Positions 16,624 to 25,482 of a stretch of DNA of 50,562 bases are shown here, in pieces. Positions within the stretch are counted from its first letter, which is position 1, and each line of letters begins with the position of its first letter. Under the pieces are notes generated by a model that saw only the letters and a program-made list of their open reading frames with translations, had not been told where the DNA came from and made no database searches. The position numbers and the translations under genes are program-made. Where the stretch lies: assembly GCA_019456145.1 (NCBI GenBank), contig VRUL01000039.1, positions 1 through 50,562 on the forward strand, given 5' to 3'. The stretch comes from Planctomycetota bacterium (lineage in GTDB: Bacteria; Planctomycetota; Phycisphaerae; Sedimentisphaerales; Anaerobacaceae).

Positions 16624-18057
16624 TCAGGTTCCTTTGGCTTTTCGGAGCAGGTCGTTGCATCGTTTTCGTAAAGATATCAGGGTTTGGCGGTATTTTTGGT
16701 CTTTTGCCAGGTTCTGCGTCTCCTGTGGGTCGGATTTGAGGTCGTAAAGCTCTTCGTAGTCGAAGTCAATATAACGGGCATATTTGAATCGGGGGGTGCG
16801 GAGGGCTTCTGTCTTCGGGATTATCCTGTGAGCAAAGAGGTGCTCGTAGAAAAAGTCGGATCGCCATTTTGTTCTTTTGCCGGTCAGCAGTGGTAGTAAA
16901 CTTTGGCCCTGCATTTGTGGTGGTGGATTCAGGCCGGCGAACTGGAGGATTGTCGGGGCGATGTCGATGTTGAGGGCAAATTCGTCACGAGTGAGACCTC
17001 GGAGTTTCTCAGGCGCCCTTGGGTCAAAGACAACCAGCGGTACTCGGATGGATTCCTCGTGTGGGAACCATTTTCCAGCGAGGCCGTGCTCTCCGAGGTA
17101 AAAGCCGTTGTCGCCGATGAGGATTATGATTGTGTTATCGGCGAGGTTGAGGCGTTCGAGCTCGGCGCGGACTTTTCCGATGACGACGTCGACGCCATAA
17201 ATCAGGCGGTAATAATTTTTGACGGACTCCTGAAACTTTTCGGGAGTGGAGAAGCGTTTGTTCCATCGGCGGCGGGCCTCGGATGTGCGCAGGAATTCGG
17301 GGAGGGCATCAAAGTAACGAGGGTCGGCGGTTTCCGGAGTGGGGATGGTGACATCCTTGTATAAATCCTTGTATGCGCGGTCGGGGATGAACTGTCGCGG
17401 GTCGCTGTCCTGGACGTGCGGGGCTTTGAAGTTTACCGAGAGACAGAAGGGTTTATTTTTGGAGCAGCCCTGGAGGAATTCGATTGTCTGTTCGCCGAAG
17501 ATTTGCGTGAGGTGCTTGTAGCTGCCGTCTTTGTCCTTGCGTTCGTAAGGTGAGCATTGTCCGGGGCAGCCGAACCAGACGTCGTATTTGTCAACAGGGA
17601 AATCGCTGCCTCTGCCGACGCCGTGTTTTCCTACGCAGCCGATTCGGTAGCCGGCGCTGCGAAGCAGCAGCGGGTATGTCTGGGCTAACGCTTGCTCGGA
17701 GAAGCTGGTCGAGAAGTTGTTGATACCGTGTCGGCGGACGTATTGGCCGGAGAGGATGCTGGCCCTGCTGCATGCGCAGATGGAGGTGGTAACAAAGGCA
17801 TGGGTGAACAGGACGCCGTTTGCCGCCAGGTCGTCCATATTCGGCGTTTGGATTATGGGGTTGCCCATGCAACCAAGCGTGTCCCAGCGCTGGTCGTCGG
17901 TCAGTAAGAAGATAATGTTCGGTGGTTTTCCTTCGGCTTTTTTGGAAGTAAGCAGTTCGCCCCGGCAGCCGGCAATAGGCATCGCAGCGGCTGCACCTCC
18001 AGCAATGAGTTTTACAAACTGGCGTCGGTTAAGGTTTTCTGTGTTTGGCTGGTCCAT
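16624..18057 (-). CDS. Tat-exported type I sulfatase with CACSR active-site motif
   Basis: Hydrolyses sulfate esters, probably on a glycan, in the periplasm. I use the ATG at 18057 (MDQPNTENLNRRQFVK): a GGAG lies about 8 bases upstream and the twin-arginine signal then starts normally. An upstream ATG at 18078 would add seven residues. A lipobox-like PIAGC follows the Tat signal. Calcium-site aspartates are D54/D55 (FLLTDDQ). The Cys converted to formylglycine is C94 in SICACSRASILSGQ; the usual Pro/Ala of CxPxR is Cys here. GDNGFYLGEHG and GKW carry the other metal and sulfate contacts. First of six sulfatases between rplS and trmD. Confidence 0.92.
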   Translation of the reverse strand: MDQPNTENLNRRQFVKLIAGGAAAAMPIAGCRGELLTSKKAEGKPPNIIFLLTDDQRWDTLGCMGNPIIQTPNMDDLAANGVLFTHAFVTTSICACSRASILSGQYVRRHGINNFSTSFSEQALAQTYPLLLRSAGYRIGCVGKHGVGRGSDFPVDKYDVWFGCPGQCSPYERKDKDGSYKHLTQIFGEQTIEFLQGCSKNKPFCLSVNFKAPHVQDSDPRQFIPDRAYKDLYKDVTIPTPETADPRYFDALPEFLRTSEARRRWNKRFSTPEKFQESVKNYYRLIYGVDVVIGKVRAELERLNLADNTIIILIGDNGFYLGEHGLAGKWFPHEESIRVPLVVFDPRAPEKLRGLTRDEFALNIDIAPTILQFAGLNPPPQMQGQSLLPLLTGKRTKWRSDFFYEHLFAHRIIPKTEALRTPRFKYARYIDFDYEELYDLKSDPQETQNLAKDQKYRQTLISLRKRCNDLLRKAKGT

Positions 18058-18088
18058 TTTGGGTCTCCAGTAGAACATATATACATTG

Positions 18089-19441
18089 TCACTTCATTGA
18101 ATTCAGGACGGCCCGGAGTCGTTTTCGGACATCGGTGTGCCGTAGCGGTTCGATGGGACTTTTCTCGAGCGGGTCGGCGTGGACGTCGTAAAGTTTGCCT
18201 GCTCGCGGATAGTTGCCTTTGTCATAAAGTTTGAATCGCTTGTCGCGTGCGAAACGGAACAGAGTTGAGCCGGGGTTTCTTCGATACCAACAGAATATGG
18301 AGTCCCTTGGAGAAGCTTTTTGGCCACGCAGTTGAGGCAGAAAACTTTGGCCGTCGATATTGGCGCCGGCTGGTATCGAGGCACGCGCTGCCTCTGCGAG
18401 GGTGGGGACCAAATCGCTGAAATCAACGAGGTCAGAGCATACTCGGCCTGCGGGGATTGTGCCTTTGAAATTAGCAATCAGGGCAACGTGTGTGCCTGCA
18501 TCGGTGGTGAGGCCTTTGCCTCCTCGGATAGAGCGGCCATCTGTCATTTTTGAGGTAATCGGCCTCGGTGTGCCGTTGTCGCCGGTGAATAACAGGAGAG
18601 TGTTGTCACGGAGGCCGAGTTCGTCGAGCTGGCTGACGATGCGTCCTATGATTTTATCCATGTAGGCAACCATGTCGGTGAAGAATTTAGGGGAATTTTT
18701 GGCTTTGGTTTTGTTCCATTCTTTGCTGTCCGGCGTAGGTTCAAAAGGGGCATGGGTCAGGGCCATGGGAAAGTAAAGAAAAAATGGTTTTGAGTTTTTG
18801 GATTTTCGGCGTTGTAAAAAATCGCAGATGTAATCGGTGAATATATCGGGGCCATACTTGCCTTTGAGGCCTTCGAGCAATTTGCGGTTTTGTATGATTT
18901 TCGGGTCGCCGAATCGAGAGCCTTTGGGAGTGTGGACGTCTTCCATATGCCAGAGGCAGTATTCGTCGAAGCCGGCGTCGTAGGGGCCATCAAGACCACG
19001 GCCCATTAATTGCCATTTGCCGACGATGCAGGTATCGTAACCCGCAGGCTTTAATATATGGGCGAAGGTTGTCTGTGTGAAATCGAAGTGTCCGAATTTA
19101 GTGTAATTTCGAGCATTTGACTTTCCAGTCATAATTTTCGTGCGCGACGGTGTGCACAAGGGCTGGGAGTAACAATGGTCAAAGCGCATGCCGGTCCGTG
19201 CCAGCTTGTCGAGGACGGGAGTCTTATATGATGCGCTGCCGTAACAACCAAGACACTCATAACCGAGGTCGTCTGCCATAATCAGTATGATGTTGGGTTT
19301 AGCCATCCCCAAAGCCCTGGGCTTTGAGGCTGCCACCGGCCGACTGTTGCAGCCGGCCAAAGGTATCGCAACGGCAGCGCCTGTGGCTGCGAATCGAAGA
19401 AACTGGCGTCGGTTAAGGTTATCTATATTTGGTCGGCCCAT
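18089..19441 (-). CDS. Tat-exported type I sulfatase
   Basis: Periplasmic sulfate-ester hydrolase of 450 residues. Tat signal NRRQFLRFAATGAA then PLAGC. Metal-site D57/D58 (LIMADDLGYECLGC), formylglycine Cys96 in LCTPSRTKIMTG, then VGKWQLMG and FTGDNGTPRP. Start ATG preceded by AAGGAG. Residues 34-48, between the Tat signal and the catalytic domain, are encoded by a copy of the hairpin repeat (19301-19337), a spacer the fold does not need. Ends about 30 bases before the next sulfatase on the same strand, so the two are probably co-transcribed. Confidence 0.94.
   Translation of the reverse strand: MGRPNIDNLNRRQFLRFAATGAAVAIPLAGCNSRPVAASKPRALGMAKPNIILIMADDLGYECLGCYGSASYKTPVLDKLARTGMRFDHCYSQPLCTPSRTKIMTGKSNARNYTKFGHFDFTQTTFAHILKPAGYDTCIVGKWQLMGRGLDGPYDAGFDEYCLWHMEDVHTPKGSRFGDPKIIQNRKLLEGLKGKYGPDIFTDYICDFLQRRKSKNSKPFFLYFPMALTHAPFEPTPDSKEWNKTKAKNSPKFFTDMVAYMDKIIGRIVSQLDELGLRDNTLLLFTGDNGTPRPITSKMTDGRSIRGGKGLTTDAGTHVALIANFKGTIPAGRVCSDLVDFSDLVPTLAEAARASIPAGANIDGQSFLPQLRGQKASPRDSIFCWYRRNPGSTLFRFARDKRFKLYDKGNYPRAGKLYDVHADPLEKSPIEPLRHTDVRKRLRAVLNSMK
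19301..19337 (-). repeat. Hairpin repeat inside a sulfatase coding region
   Basis: Minus strand reads GGTGGCAGCC, then TCAAAGCCCAGGGCTTT, then GGGGATGGCT. Same ends and stem as the intergenic copies at 42515-42548 and 42588-42621. Translated in frame it gives VAASKPRALGMA in the linker after the Tat signal. Confidence 0.85.
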
Positions 19442-19554
19442 ATTGTGTCTCCTTCGTGAGATATAAACACACAGATGTGATAGTATACAATTACTCGTCC
19501 GGCATGTTTAGTTTTTTCTTTTTGAAACGGCCCGTAGTTTTTTGCGTGAAGCGG

Positions 19555-21042
19555 TTATATCTTAGGTTCAACCCAATCCGGGATGCCTTTAGTGTTTAAC
19601 TGTTGTTCGTAGTTTATGACAAACGGCTGCTTTCCTTCGAAAACGGGTTCTTTTTCATTGACCATCAGCGGGCGCGTTTGCTTCCACCACTTTTCGTAAG
19701 CTTCGAGCATCTTCTGGGCGACTTTCGGATGCTTATCAATGACATTTACCTTCTGGCCCGGATCGGCATCCATATCATACAGCTCGTTGGTACCGACAAG
19801 ACGGAAACGCTGGCTACGAACGGAAAAGCGTTTGAATTTATGTTTGTCGGGGTCAGCTCCTTTTGGCCAGCGTCCTACATGCGTGAAAAGAAAGCGGTCC
19901 TTCCATTTTGCAGTTGGGTCTTTTAACAAGGGGACAAGGCTTCTACCCTCGATTTGCTCTTTAGCGGGCAGCCTGGCACCGGCCAACTCTGCAAGCGTAG
20001 GATACATATCGATATGCGCAGTCAAACAGTCTACATCGACACCTTCTTTTAATACAGAGGTCCAACGGAAAAAGGCAGGGACACGCGTGCCGCCTTCATT
20101 CGGAGTACCCTTCTTTCCCTTCATTCCGGCGTTAAATACTCTGGCTCCTGCGGCACTGCCGTTATCTGTCATAAAAATCAATAAGGTGTCGTCTTCCAGG
20201 TGCCACTGGGCGAGCTTATCGGTCAGCAGCTTGATGTTGTCATCAATATTGACAATCATGCCATAGAAGCCGGCGAGATTCTTACTCAATCCCTTATTCA
20301 GGAAGGTCTGTTTGTATTTGTCCGGTGCAATATAGGGGCCATGCGGGGCATTGGTGGTAATATATGCAAAGAAGGGCTGCCTTCCGCGTCGCTTTTTATT
20401 TATCCAGCCCAGAGCCTGGCGGAAAAAGACATCGGTGCAAAAACCTTTGGTCTTTACAAAGGTCCCATTATGCTTAATCACCGGATCAAAATATCGGTTT
20501 TGCTGATTGGGCGGAGCATCTGCACAGGTGTTTCCGGGGTATCTTTGACCGATTCCGCCTGCGCCGTGAATGAAGACCTCGTCAAAACCTCTTTTGTCAG
20601 GCTGGTACTGGTCCTGGTCACCGAGATGCCACTTGCCGAAAATACCGGTTGTATATCCAGCTTCTTTTAAGGTATCTGCAAGTGTGACGGTTTCAAGGCT
20701 CATTCGTTCACGTTCATTAAGGGTGTGGGTTACGCCATTTTTGAATTCATGCCTGCCGCTGAATAATGCCGATCGTGTCGGCGCACAGGTCGGGCTGACA
20801 TGGAAATTGGTAAACCGTACACTTTTAGCGTGCAGGGCATCGAGGTTCGGCGTTTTCAGGACAGGGTTGCCGTGACAGCTCAGATCTCCATAGCCCTGGT
20901 CATCTGTTATGATTAGAATAATATTTGGACGCTTTTTCTTCAGCGGGTTATCTCCCGAAGCTGAGCGGCCCACACGACATCCTGCAAGCAGGCCCACAGC
21001 AGTGAACGAACTTGTTTTCAAAAAGTCACGCCTTGAAATCAT
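19555..21042 (-). CDS. Tat-exported type I sulfatase
   Basis: Periplasmic sulfate-ester hydrolase of 495 residues. Tat signal SRRDFLKTSSFTAVG then LLAGC. Metal-site D47/D48 (IIITDDQGYGDLSC), formylglycine Cys86 in TCAPTRSALFSG, GKWHLGDQDQY, then APHGPY and MTDNGS. The C-terminal substrate-recognition part includes LVGTNELYDMDADPGQKVN, a sequence pattern common in arylsulfatase-type enzymes. Same strand as its neighbours; about 110 bases separate it from the next sulfatase downstream. Confidence 0.93.
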   Translation of the reverse strand: MISRRDFLKTSSFTAVGLLAGCRVGRSASGDNPLKKKRPNIILIITDDQGYGDLSCHGNPVLKTPNLDALHAKSVRFTNFHVSPTCAPTRSALFSGRHEFKNGVTHTLNERERMSLETVTLADTLKEAGYTTGIFGKWHLGDQDQYQPDKRGFDEVFIHGAGGIGQRYPGNTCADAPPNQQNRYFDPVIKHNGTFVKTKGFCTDVFFRQALGWINKKRRGRQPFFAYITTNAPHGPYIAPDKYKQTFLNKGLSKNLAGFYGMIVNIDDNIKLLTDKLAQWHLEDDTLLIFMTDNGSAAGARVFNAGMKGKKGTPNEGGTRVPAFFRWTSVLKEGVDVDCLTAHIDMYPTLAELAGARLPAKEQIEGRSLVPLLKDPTAKWKDRFLFTHVGRWPKGADPDKHKFKRFSVRSQRFRLVGTNELYDMDADPGQKVNVIDKHPKVAQKMLEAYEKWWKQTRPLMVNEKEPVFEGKQPFVINYEQQLNTKGIPDWVEPKI

Positions 21043-21097
21043 TTCATACCTTTCTTAAACGTTTATAACAGCTTTGAATAAAAGTCATCTCCAGTGA

Positions 21098-22714
21098 CTA
21101 CTTCTTTTTCGGCGGTTCTTTCCCGGTCAGCTCTTTATAGGCAGCATTAAGTGCCTTCGAATTCCTTTTATAAGGGCGGGGACCATAAGTCCTGTATTGT
21201 TTTTTTTGCCAGGCGATGCGCCTATCGAATATCTGCCGATGCCGAGTATAATCTTCATCGTTAACGCAATGTTTCGAGAAGTGCTCATGATGTAAATCGT
21301 AAAGTTTGCGCATCTTCTCGAGAACCGGTCTCATTTCAGATTCTGCAACGAGGTTTCCGGTTTCCAGCGGATCATTTTTCAGATCAAACAGCTCCTCAGC
21401 AGGGGGGACGTTCTCATCGGCGTAACACCAAACAATATACTTCCAACGCTCGGTCACCACAGCCAGTCCGCGTGAGTGGTCATCGTTGACCCAGCCCCAG
21501 TTCTGCACCAGTAGTATCGATTCATGTATCTTCTCAGAAGAGCGTTTGATTAGAGGAATGAGCGATAAGCCGTCCATTTTTTTCGGAACCGGCACTCGTG
21601 CAAGGTCAAGGATAGTCGGTGCAAAATCTATATTCCCAGCAACGGCATTACAGGTAAGATGTTTTCTGCCTTTATGAAGTCGAGGGTCATAAATGATCAG
21701 TGGTACCAGTGAAGAATCATCGTAAGGCATGACTTTGCCCTGGAGCCCATGTGCGCCGCAGAAGTAGCCGTTGTCGGAGGTATAAATTATGACGGTATTG
21801 TCGGCCACGCCCCGGCGTTCCAGTTCCTCCAGCACCATACCAACGGCGGAATCCACTCCGGAAATAAGTTGGTAATAACACTTGATATGGTCATCATAAT
21901 GGTCCGCATCCCACTCTGAACGCTGAATGTACTGGCGGCTCAGTCTGGCCTGGATGGGCAGCTTCTTGGAATATTCGGGTCCCCAGTTTTGGGGTTTCGG
22001 CAGATTCGTGTCCCTGTAGAGCTTTTGGTCCTCAAGATCGATCTTATTATGCGGTTTGTGCGGCGCTTTAAAGCTAAGTGACAGGCAAAATGGTTTTTGT
22101 CTTTGCACGGATTCACGTATAAAATCTCTACCAAATGCCCCAAGGGCACGAGTGACATGAGGATACTTTCGGGCGTAAGGTTTCAGTGACCGATTCGCGG
22201 CGGTATCATAAGAACCCTGCCCGGCCCCTCTAAAGCCCCCCCATTTGTCGAACTGCCCGGCATAGTCGGAGACCTCCAGCGGGAATCCCCATTTGCCGGC
22301 AAAAGCCGTTCGATAACCTGCTTTTTTGAGCAGGACCGGATAAGCAAGGTTGTTCCAGTCATCGGCAGAGAGCCTGCCTGTCGCGAAATTGCATCCGGTT
22401 TTATACTCATACATTCCCGTCATCACTGTGGCTCGGCTGGCCATGCATATTGGACTGGTGGCATAGCAGTTCTGGAAACGAATGCCCCTGGCGGCAAGCT
22501 TATCCATGTTAGGGGTCTTTATATTCTTATCACCGGCACAGCCCATGGCAAAAGCACGATGGTCGTCAGCCATAAGAAAGACGATATTGGGTGGCCCGGC
22601 CGAGGAATTTTTGCGTTCGACAAATTCGCTTTGACAGCCGGTGGAAGGTATCAGCGCTGCGGCAGTGCCGCCGGCTGCGAGATTGAGAAATTGGCGTCGG
22701 TTGAGATTTTCCAT
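21098..22714 (-). CDS. Tat-exported type I sulfatase with CMASR motif
   Basis: Periplasmic sulfate-ester hydrolase. The frame is open to 22786, but I place the start at the ATG at 22714, giving 538 residues, because the twin-arginine signal (MENLNRRQFLNLAAGGTAAA) then begins as in its paralogs. Metal-site D50/D51 (FLMADDHRAFAMGC), formylglycine Cys90 in SPICMASRATVMTG, then KAPHKPH and YTSDNGYFCGAHG. The CxAxR form is accepted by known formylglycine-generating systems. Iduronate-2-sulfatase-like features (GLQGK, KNDPLETGNL) make a uronate-sulfate substrate plausible, but this is inference. It follows the zinc-ribbon gene by about 70 bases. Confidence 0.92.
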   Translation of the reverse strand: MENLNRRQFLNLAAGGTAAALIPSTGCQSEFVERKNSSAGPPNIVFLMADDHRAFAMGCAGDKNIKTPNMDKLAARGIRFQNCYATSPICMASRATVMTGMYEYKTGCNFATGRLSADDWNNLAYPVLLKKAGYRTAFAGKWGFPLEVSDYAGQFDKWGGFRGAGQGSYDTAANRSLKPYARKYPHVTRALGAFGRDFIRESVQRQKPFCLSLSFKAPHKPHNKIDLEDQKLYRDTNLPKPQNWGPEYSKKLPIQARLSRQYIQRSEWDADHYDDHIKCYYQLISGVDSAVGMVLEELERRGVADNTVIIYTSDNGYFCGAHGLQGKVMPYDDSSLVPLIIYDPRLHKGRKHLTCNAVAGNIDFAPTILDLARVPVPKKMDGLSLIPLIKRSSEKIHESILLVQNWGWVNDDHSRGLAVVTERWKYIVWCYADENVPPAEELFDLKNDPLETGNLVAESEMRPVLEKMRKLYDLHHEHFSKHCVNDEDYTRHRQIFDRRIAWQKKQYRTYGPRPYKRNSKALNAAYKELTGKEPPKKK

Positions 22715-22787
22715 GTCGATTCCCGAGAAGGTTCCTCTGATTTTTTTCAGCAATATAATAACGGAAACAGTGTGGAAAAGGAACAAG

Positions 22788-23942
22788 TCATTTGGAATTG
22801 TCTAATGGCGGGTCGTTTACGAGCAGTGAGTCGAGTTTGTCGGCGGGCTGGCTGCCAATAACAGGTGGGGCGCCCCGCTGTATATCCGGCCCATCCCAAT
22901 AGGTGTAGATGTTATCATCGTTGACGCCGCAGAAAGACTGCTTCTCGAAATTGACGTGGATGTCCATAAACAATACGTTCTGGCCTTCTCTTTTGTGATG
23001 GCCGGAATTTCCTTTCTGGTATCCTTTTATATTCTCACGTCCTCCGGTCTTTGTTTGGTTGTCCCATTTGAAGCCGGTGGTATCGGTATAAGGGTCGAGC
23101 CAGGGGTTTCTGTCTGCGGCTACAGCCAAGTTGGGGTCGCTTGAGTGTTTAAGAGCATAGGGACTATAAGGCATATGATACGAGTAGCTGTAGTGTTTTG
23201 CAGGCTCAGGGCCAAAATCCCAGGCATCCTCATCTTCCATAAGTGGGGTATAATCAGATACCTTGAATTGTTTGGTCTTCCTGTCGCTTGGACAAACAAA
23301 TGATTTTGGAGTAGTCTCTGCATACTTGACAAGAAGATAGAGGCTGGAGGAGATAGTTGCGGAGCCTCCGGTACCATCGGGCTTCAGTCCGAAAGCATCG
23401 GATCGATTGTCGGCCTGCCAATTGTTTATCTTCGGCTGCCAGATGGTACCCGTTCCGCCTGCGCTGGGAAATTGGTTATCGTAATCGTTGGCGTAGATGA
23501 ACATTGCCCTACCCAAGCCTAAGAGTTTGGATCCGCAGACCACTCGATATGCAATCGGAGGTTTGTATAAAAGTGCGGCCAGAAATATTATGGAGAAGAA
23601 TAAGACTACAGGGATTCCGATTCCTATTGCAGCAAAGGCTTTGCCGGTCACCCTACCGGCACTTAGGCCAATCCGAACAAGAGCGATGATGCCTAATATT
23701 ATGGCTAATATTACCGCAACTATAACAATAATGGGCCATACGAAACTGTTAAATCCCGGCAAAAGGAAAACAGGAAATACAAAGATAGTTAGAATGCCAA
23801 ATACGAGTGATGCGATAGCAAGTCTACTGGTTTTCACATTTACGGTTTCGGCAGGTTCAGGCGGTTGCATTAATTCCGAGCCGCAGGAAGTGCAAAGCTT
23901 GGCGTCATCGGTGTTTTGGCTTCCGCATTTTGGGCAGTTCAT
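22788..23942 (-). CDS. Zinc-ribbon membrane protein with prepilin-like H-X9-DG C-terminal domain
   Basis: 384 residues of mixed build. An N-terminal zinc ribbon (CPKCGSQNTDDAKLCTSCG) is followed by a DUF4190-like membrane region with three to four hydrophobic segments (about 40-130: LAIASLVFGILTIFVFPVF; VWPIIVIVAVILAIILGIIA; AAIGIGIPVVLFFSIIFLA). The remainder resembles the DUF1559/H-X9-DG prepilin-like domain abundant in planctomycetes, recognised by the leading ANDYDNQFPSAGG and the C-terminal HHKREGQNVLFMDIHVNF. The classic type IV prepilin N-terminus is absent, replaced by the zinc-ribbon/transmembrane module. It lies within the sulfatase array on the same strand. Role unknown. Confidence 0.75.
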   Translation of the reverse strand: MNCPKCGSQNTDDAKLCTSCGSELMQPPEPAETVNVKTSRLAIASLVFGILTIFVFPVFLLPGFNSFVWPIIVIVAVILAIILGIIALVRIGLSAGRVTGKAFAAIGIGIPVVLFFSIIFLAALLYKPPIAYRVVCGSKLLGLGRAMFIYANDYDNQFPSAGGTGTIWQPKINNWQADNRSDAFGLKPDGTGGSATISSSLYLLVKYAETTPKSFVCPSDRKTKQFKVSDYTPLMEDEDAWDFGPEPAKHYSYSYHMPYSPYALKHSSDPNLAVAADRNPWLDPYTDTTGFKWDNQTKTGGRENIKGYQKGNSGHHKREGQNVLFMDIHVNFEKQSFCGVNDDNIYTYWDGPDIQRGAPPVIGSQPADKLDSLLVNDPPLDNSK

Positions 23943-24069
23943 ATTTGATCCCCGTATTTAATCTCTTTAATTTTCGCTGTTTTTTCAACAAGTGCGCGGG
24001 CGTGTTCGTGCCCGGTCCGGTGCTGCCGCAATCCTTATTATACAAGCCGGTAGACAAAAATTCCAGTTG

Positions 24070-25482
24070 TCAGGTCTTCTTTTTTGGTGGTTTTAAGGGC
24101 CAGTTTGGAGAATCAGTGCGGGCGGTTTTGAGATAATTTTCGATTTTTGCAACCACGTCGGGATTGTCGTCGGCGATGTTGTTCTGCTCGGCCAGATCCT
24201 TTTCGAGGTCGTAAAGCTCCAGGGATTTATCAGGGGCCAGGCGTACAGCCTTGTAGTTGCGCCAGCGGACGGCCTGCTTGAAACCGCCTGAGGGGAATTC
24301 CCAGTACAAAAAGCGGTCGGCGGTGTTTTGTTTTTTGCCGAGCAGGGTGGGCACGATGCTGATTCCGTCGATGCCCGGAGGCGGTTTTACGCCTGCGAGA
24401 TCGGCGAATGTGGGCAGGACGTCGGCAAAGTACCAAACGGCGGTGGTGTTTAGCTTATATGCGGGGACTTTGCCGGGGAAGCGGACAATCATCGGGGTGC
24501 GGAGGCCTCCTTCGTACATAGTAGACTTTTTTCCGCGCAAGGGGCCGGAGCTGTCGAAGATTCCCTCCCAGCGCTGGGCGGCGCCGTTGTCGGAGCAGAA
24601 GAAGACGATGGTGTTATCGTCGATGTCGAGCTGCTTCAAAAGAGTCATGATGTGGCCGATGTCACGGTCCATTCGTGTAATCATAGCGGCGTGGACTTTT
24701 GCATCCTTTGGCCAGGGCTTGTCGGTGTAGGGATCGGTGGAGGGGATTTCGTACTTTGCGTGCGGGATGGTATAGGGCAGATACAGGAAGAACGGTTTAC
24801 TGCTTCGGTCGCGGATGAATGTCAGGGCGAAGTCGGTGACCAGATCGTGAGAGTAATACTTTTTTTGTCCATCCTTATTGCCCTGGAGGACTAATTTTTC
24901 TTCGTTGTCCCAGAGGTATGGCGGATAATAGCTGTGGGCGGCGCGCTGGTTGAGGTAGCCAAACCATTCGTCGAAGCCCTGGCGGTTGGGCAGGCCTGTT
25001 GAGTCGGGTTCGCCGAGACCCCATTTTCCTGTGATGCCGGTGGCGTAGCCTGCCTGTTTCAGGACTTCTGCGACGGTTATATCCTCGGGCTCCAGTGGGA
25101 TACGCCTTTGCGGGCTGCCGCTGCCTGTGACCAGGACGCCTCCGGCATTTCCGAAATTGCCCCGGACGCGGGTGTGGCCCGTGTGTTGGCCTGTCATCAG
25201 GACGCTGCGGGAGGGCGCGCAGACGGTAGAGCCGGCGTAACACTGAGTGAAGCGTGTGCCTTCGGCGGCGAGGCGGTCGATGTTGGGGGTTTTGATTTTC
25301 TTTTGCCCGTAACAGCCAAGGTCGGCGTAGCCGAGATCGTCGGCCATGATGAAGATAATATTGGGTTTAGCTATCTCCAAAGCCTTGGGCTTTGGGGCTG
25401 CCACGTGCTTGCTTTCGCAACTGGACATAACGGCTGCCGCGGCGCTGCCGGCGGTGAGGGAAAGAAATTGGCGTCGGTTCAT
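24070..25482 (-). CDS. Tat-exported arylsulfatase A-like type I sulfatase
   Basis: Periplasmic sulfate-ester hydrolase of 470 residues. Tat signal MNRRQFLSLTAGSAAAAVMS then SC. Metal-site D48/D49 (FIMADDLGYADLGC), formylglycine Cys88 in TVCAPSRSVLMTGQHTG, GKWGLGEPDSTG, IPHAKYE and FCSDNGAAQRWEG. Its layout matches the arylsulfatase A-like subfamily. Residues 28-38 (VAAPKPKALEI) come from a hairpin-repeat copy. The start overlaps the stop of the upstream sulfatase as ATGA, so the two are translationally coupled. Confidence 0.94.
   Translation of the reverse strand: MNRRQFLSLTAGSAAAAVMSSCESKHVAAPKPKALEIAKPNIIFIMADDLGYADLGCYGQKKIKTPNIDRLAAEGTRFTQCYAGSTVCAPSRSVLMTGQHTGHTRVRGNFGNAGGVLVTGSGSPQRRIPLEPEDITVAEVLKQAGYATGITGKWGLGEPDSTGLPNRQGFDEWFGYLNQRAAHSYYPPYLWDNEEKLVLQGNKDGQKKYYSHDLVTDFALTFIRDRSSKPFFLYLPYTIPHAKYEIPSTDPYTDKPWPKDAKVHAAMITRMDRDIGHIMTLLKQLDIDDNTIVFFCSDNGAAQRWEGIFDSSGPLRGKKSTMYEGGLRTPMIVRFPGKVPAYKLNTTAVWYFADVLPTFADLAGVKPPPGIDGISIVPTLLGKKQNTADRFLYWEFPSGGFKQAVRWRNYKAVRLAPDKSLELYDLEKDLAEQNNIADDNPDVVAKIENYLKTARTDSPNWPLKPPKKKT
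25369..25404 (-). repeat. Hairpin repeat inside a second sulfatase coding region
   Basis: Minus strand reads GTGGCAGCC, CCAAAGCCCAAGGCTTTGG, AGATAGCT. It is a slightly diverged copy of the element at 19301-19337, in the same orientation and at the same place in the protein, just after the Tat signal. Confidence 0.8.

Noticed and set aside
22715..22786. 24-residue upstream extension of the sulfatase at 21098
   Set aside because: It places a hydrophobic stretch before the Tat signal; the ATG at 22714 matches the paralogs.
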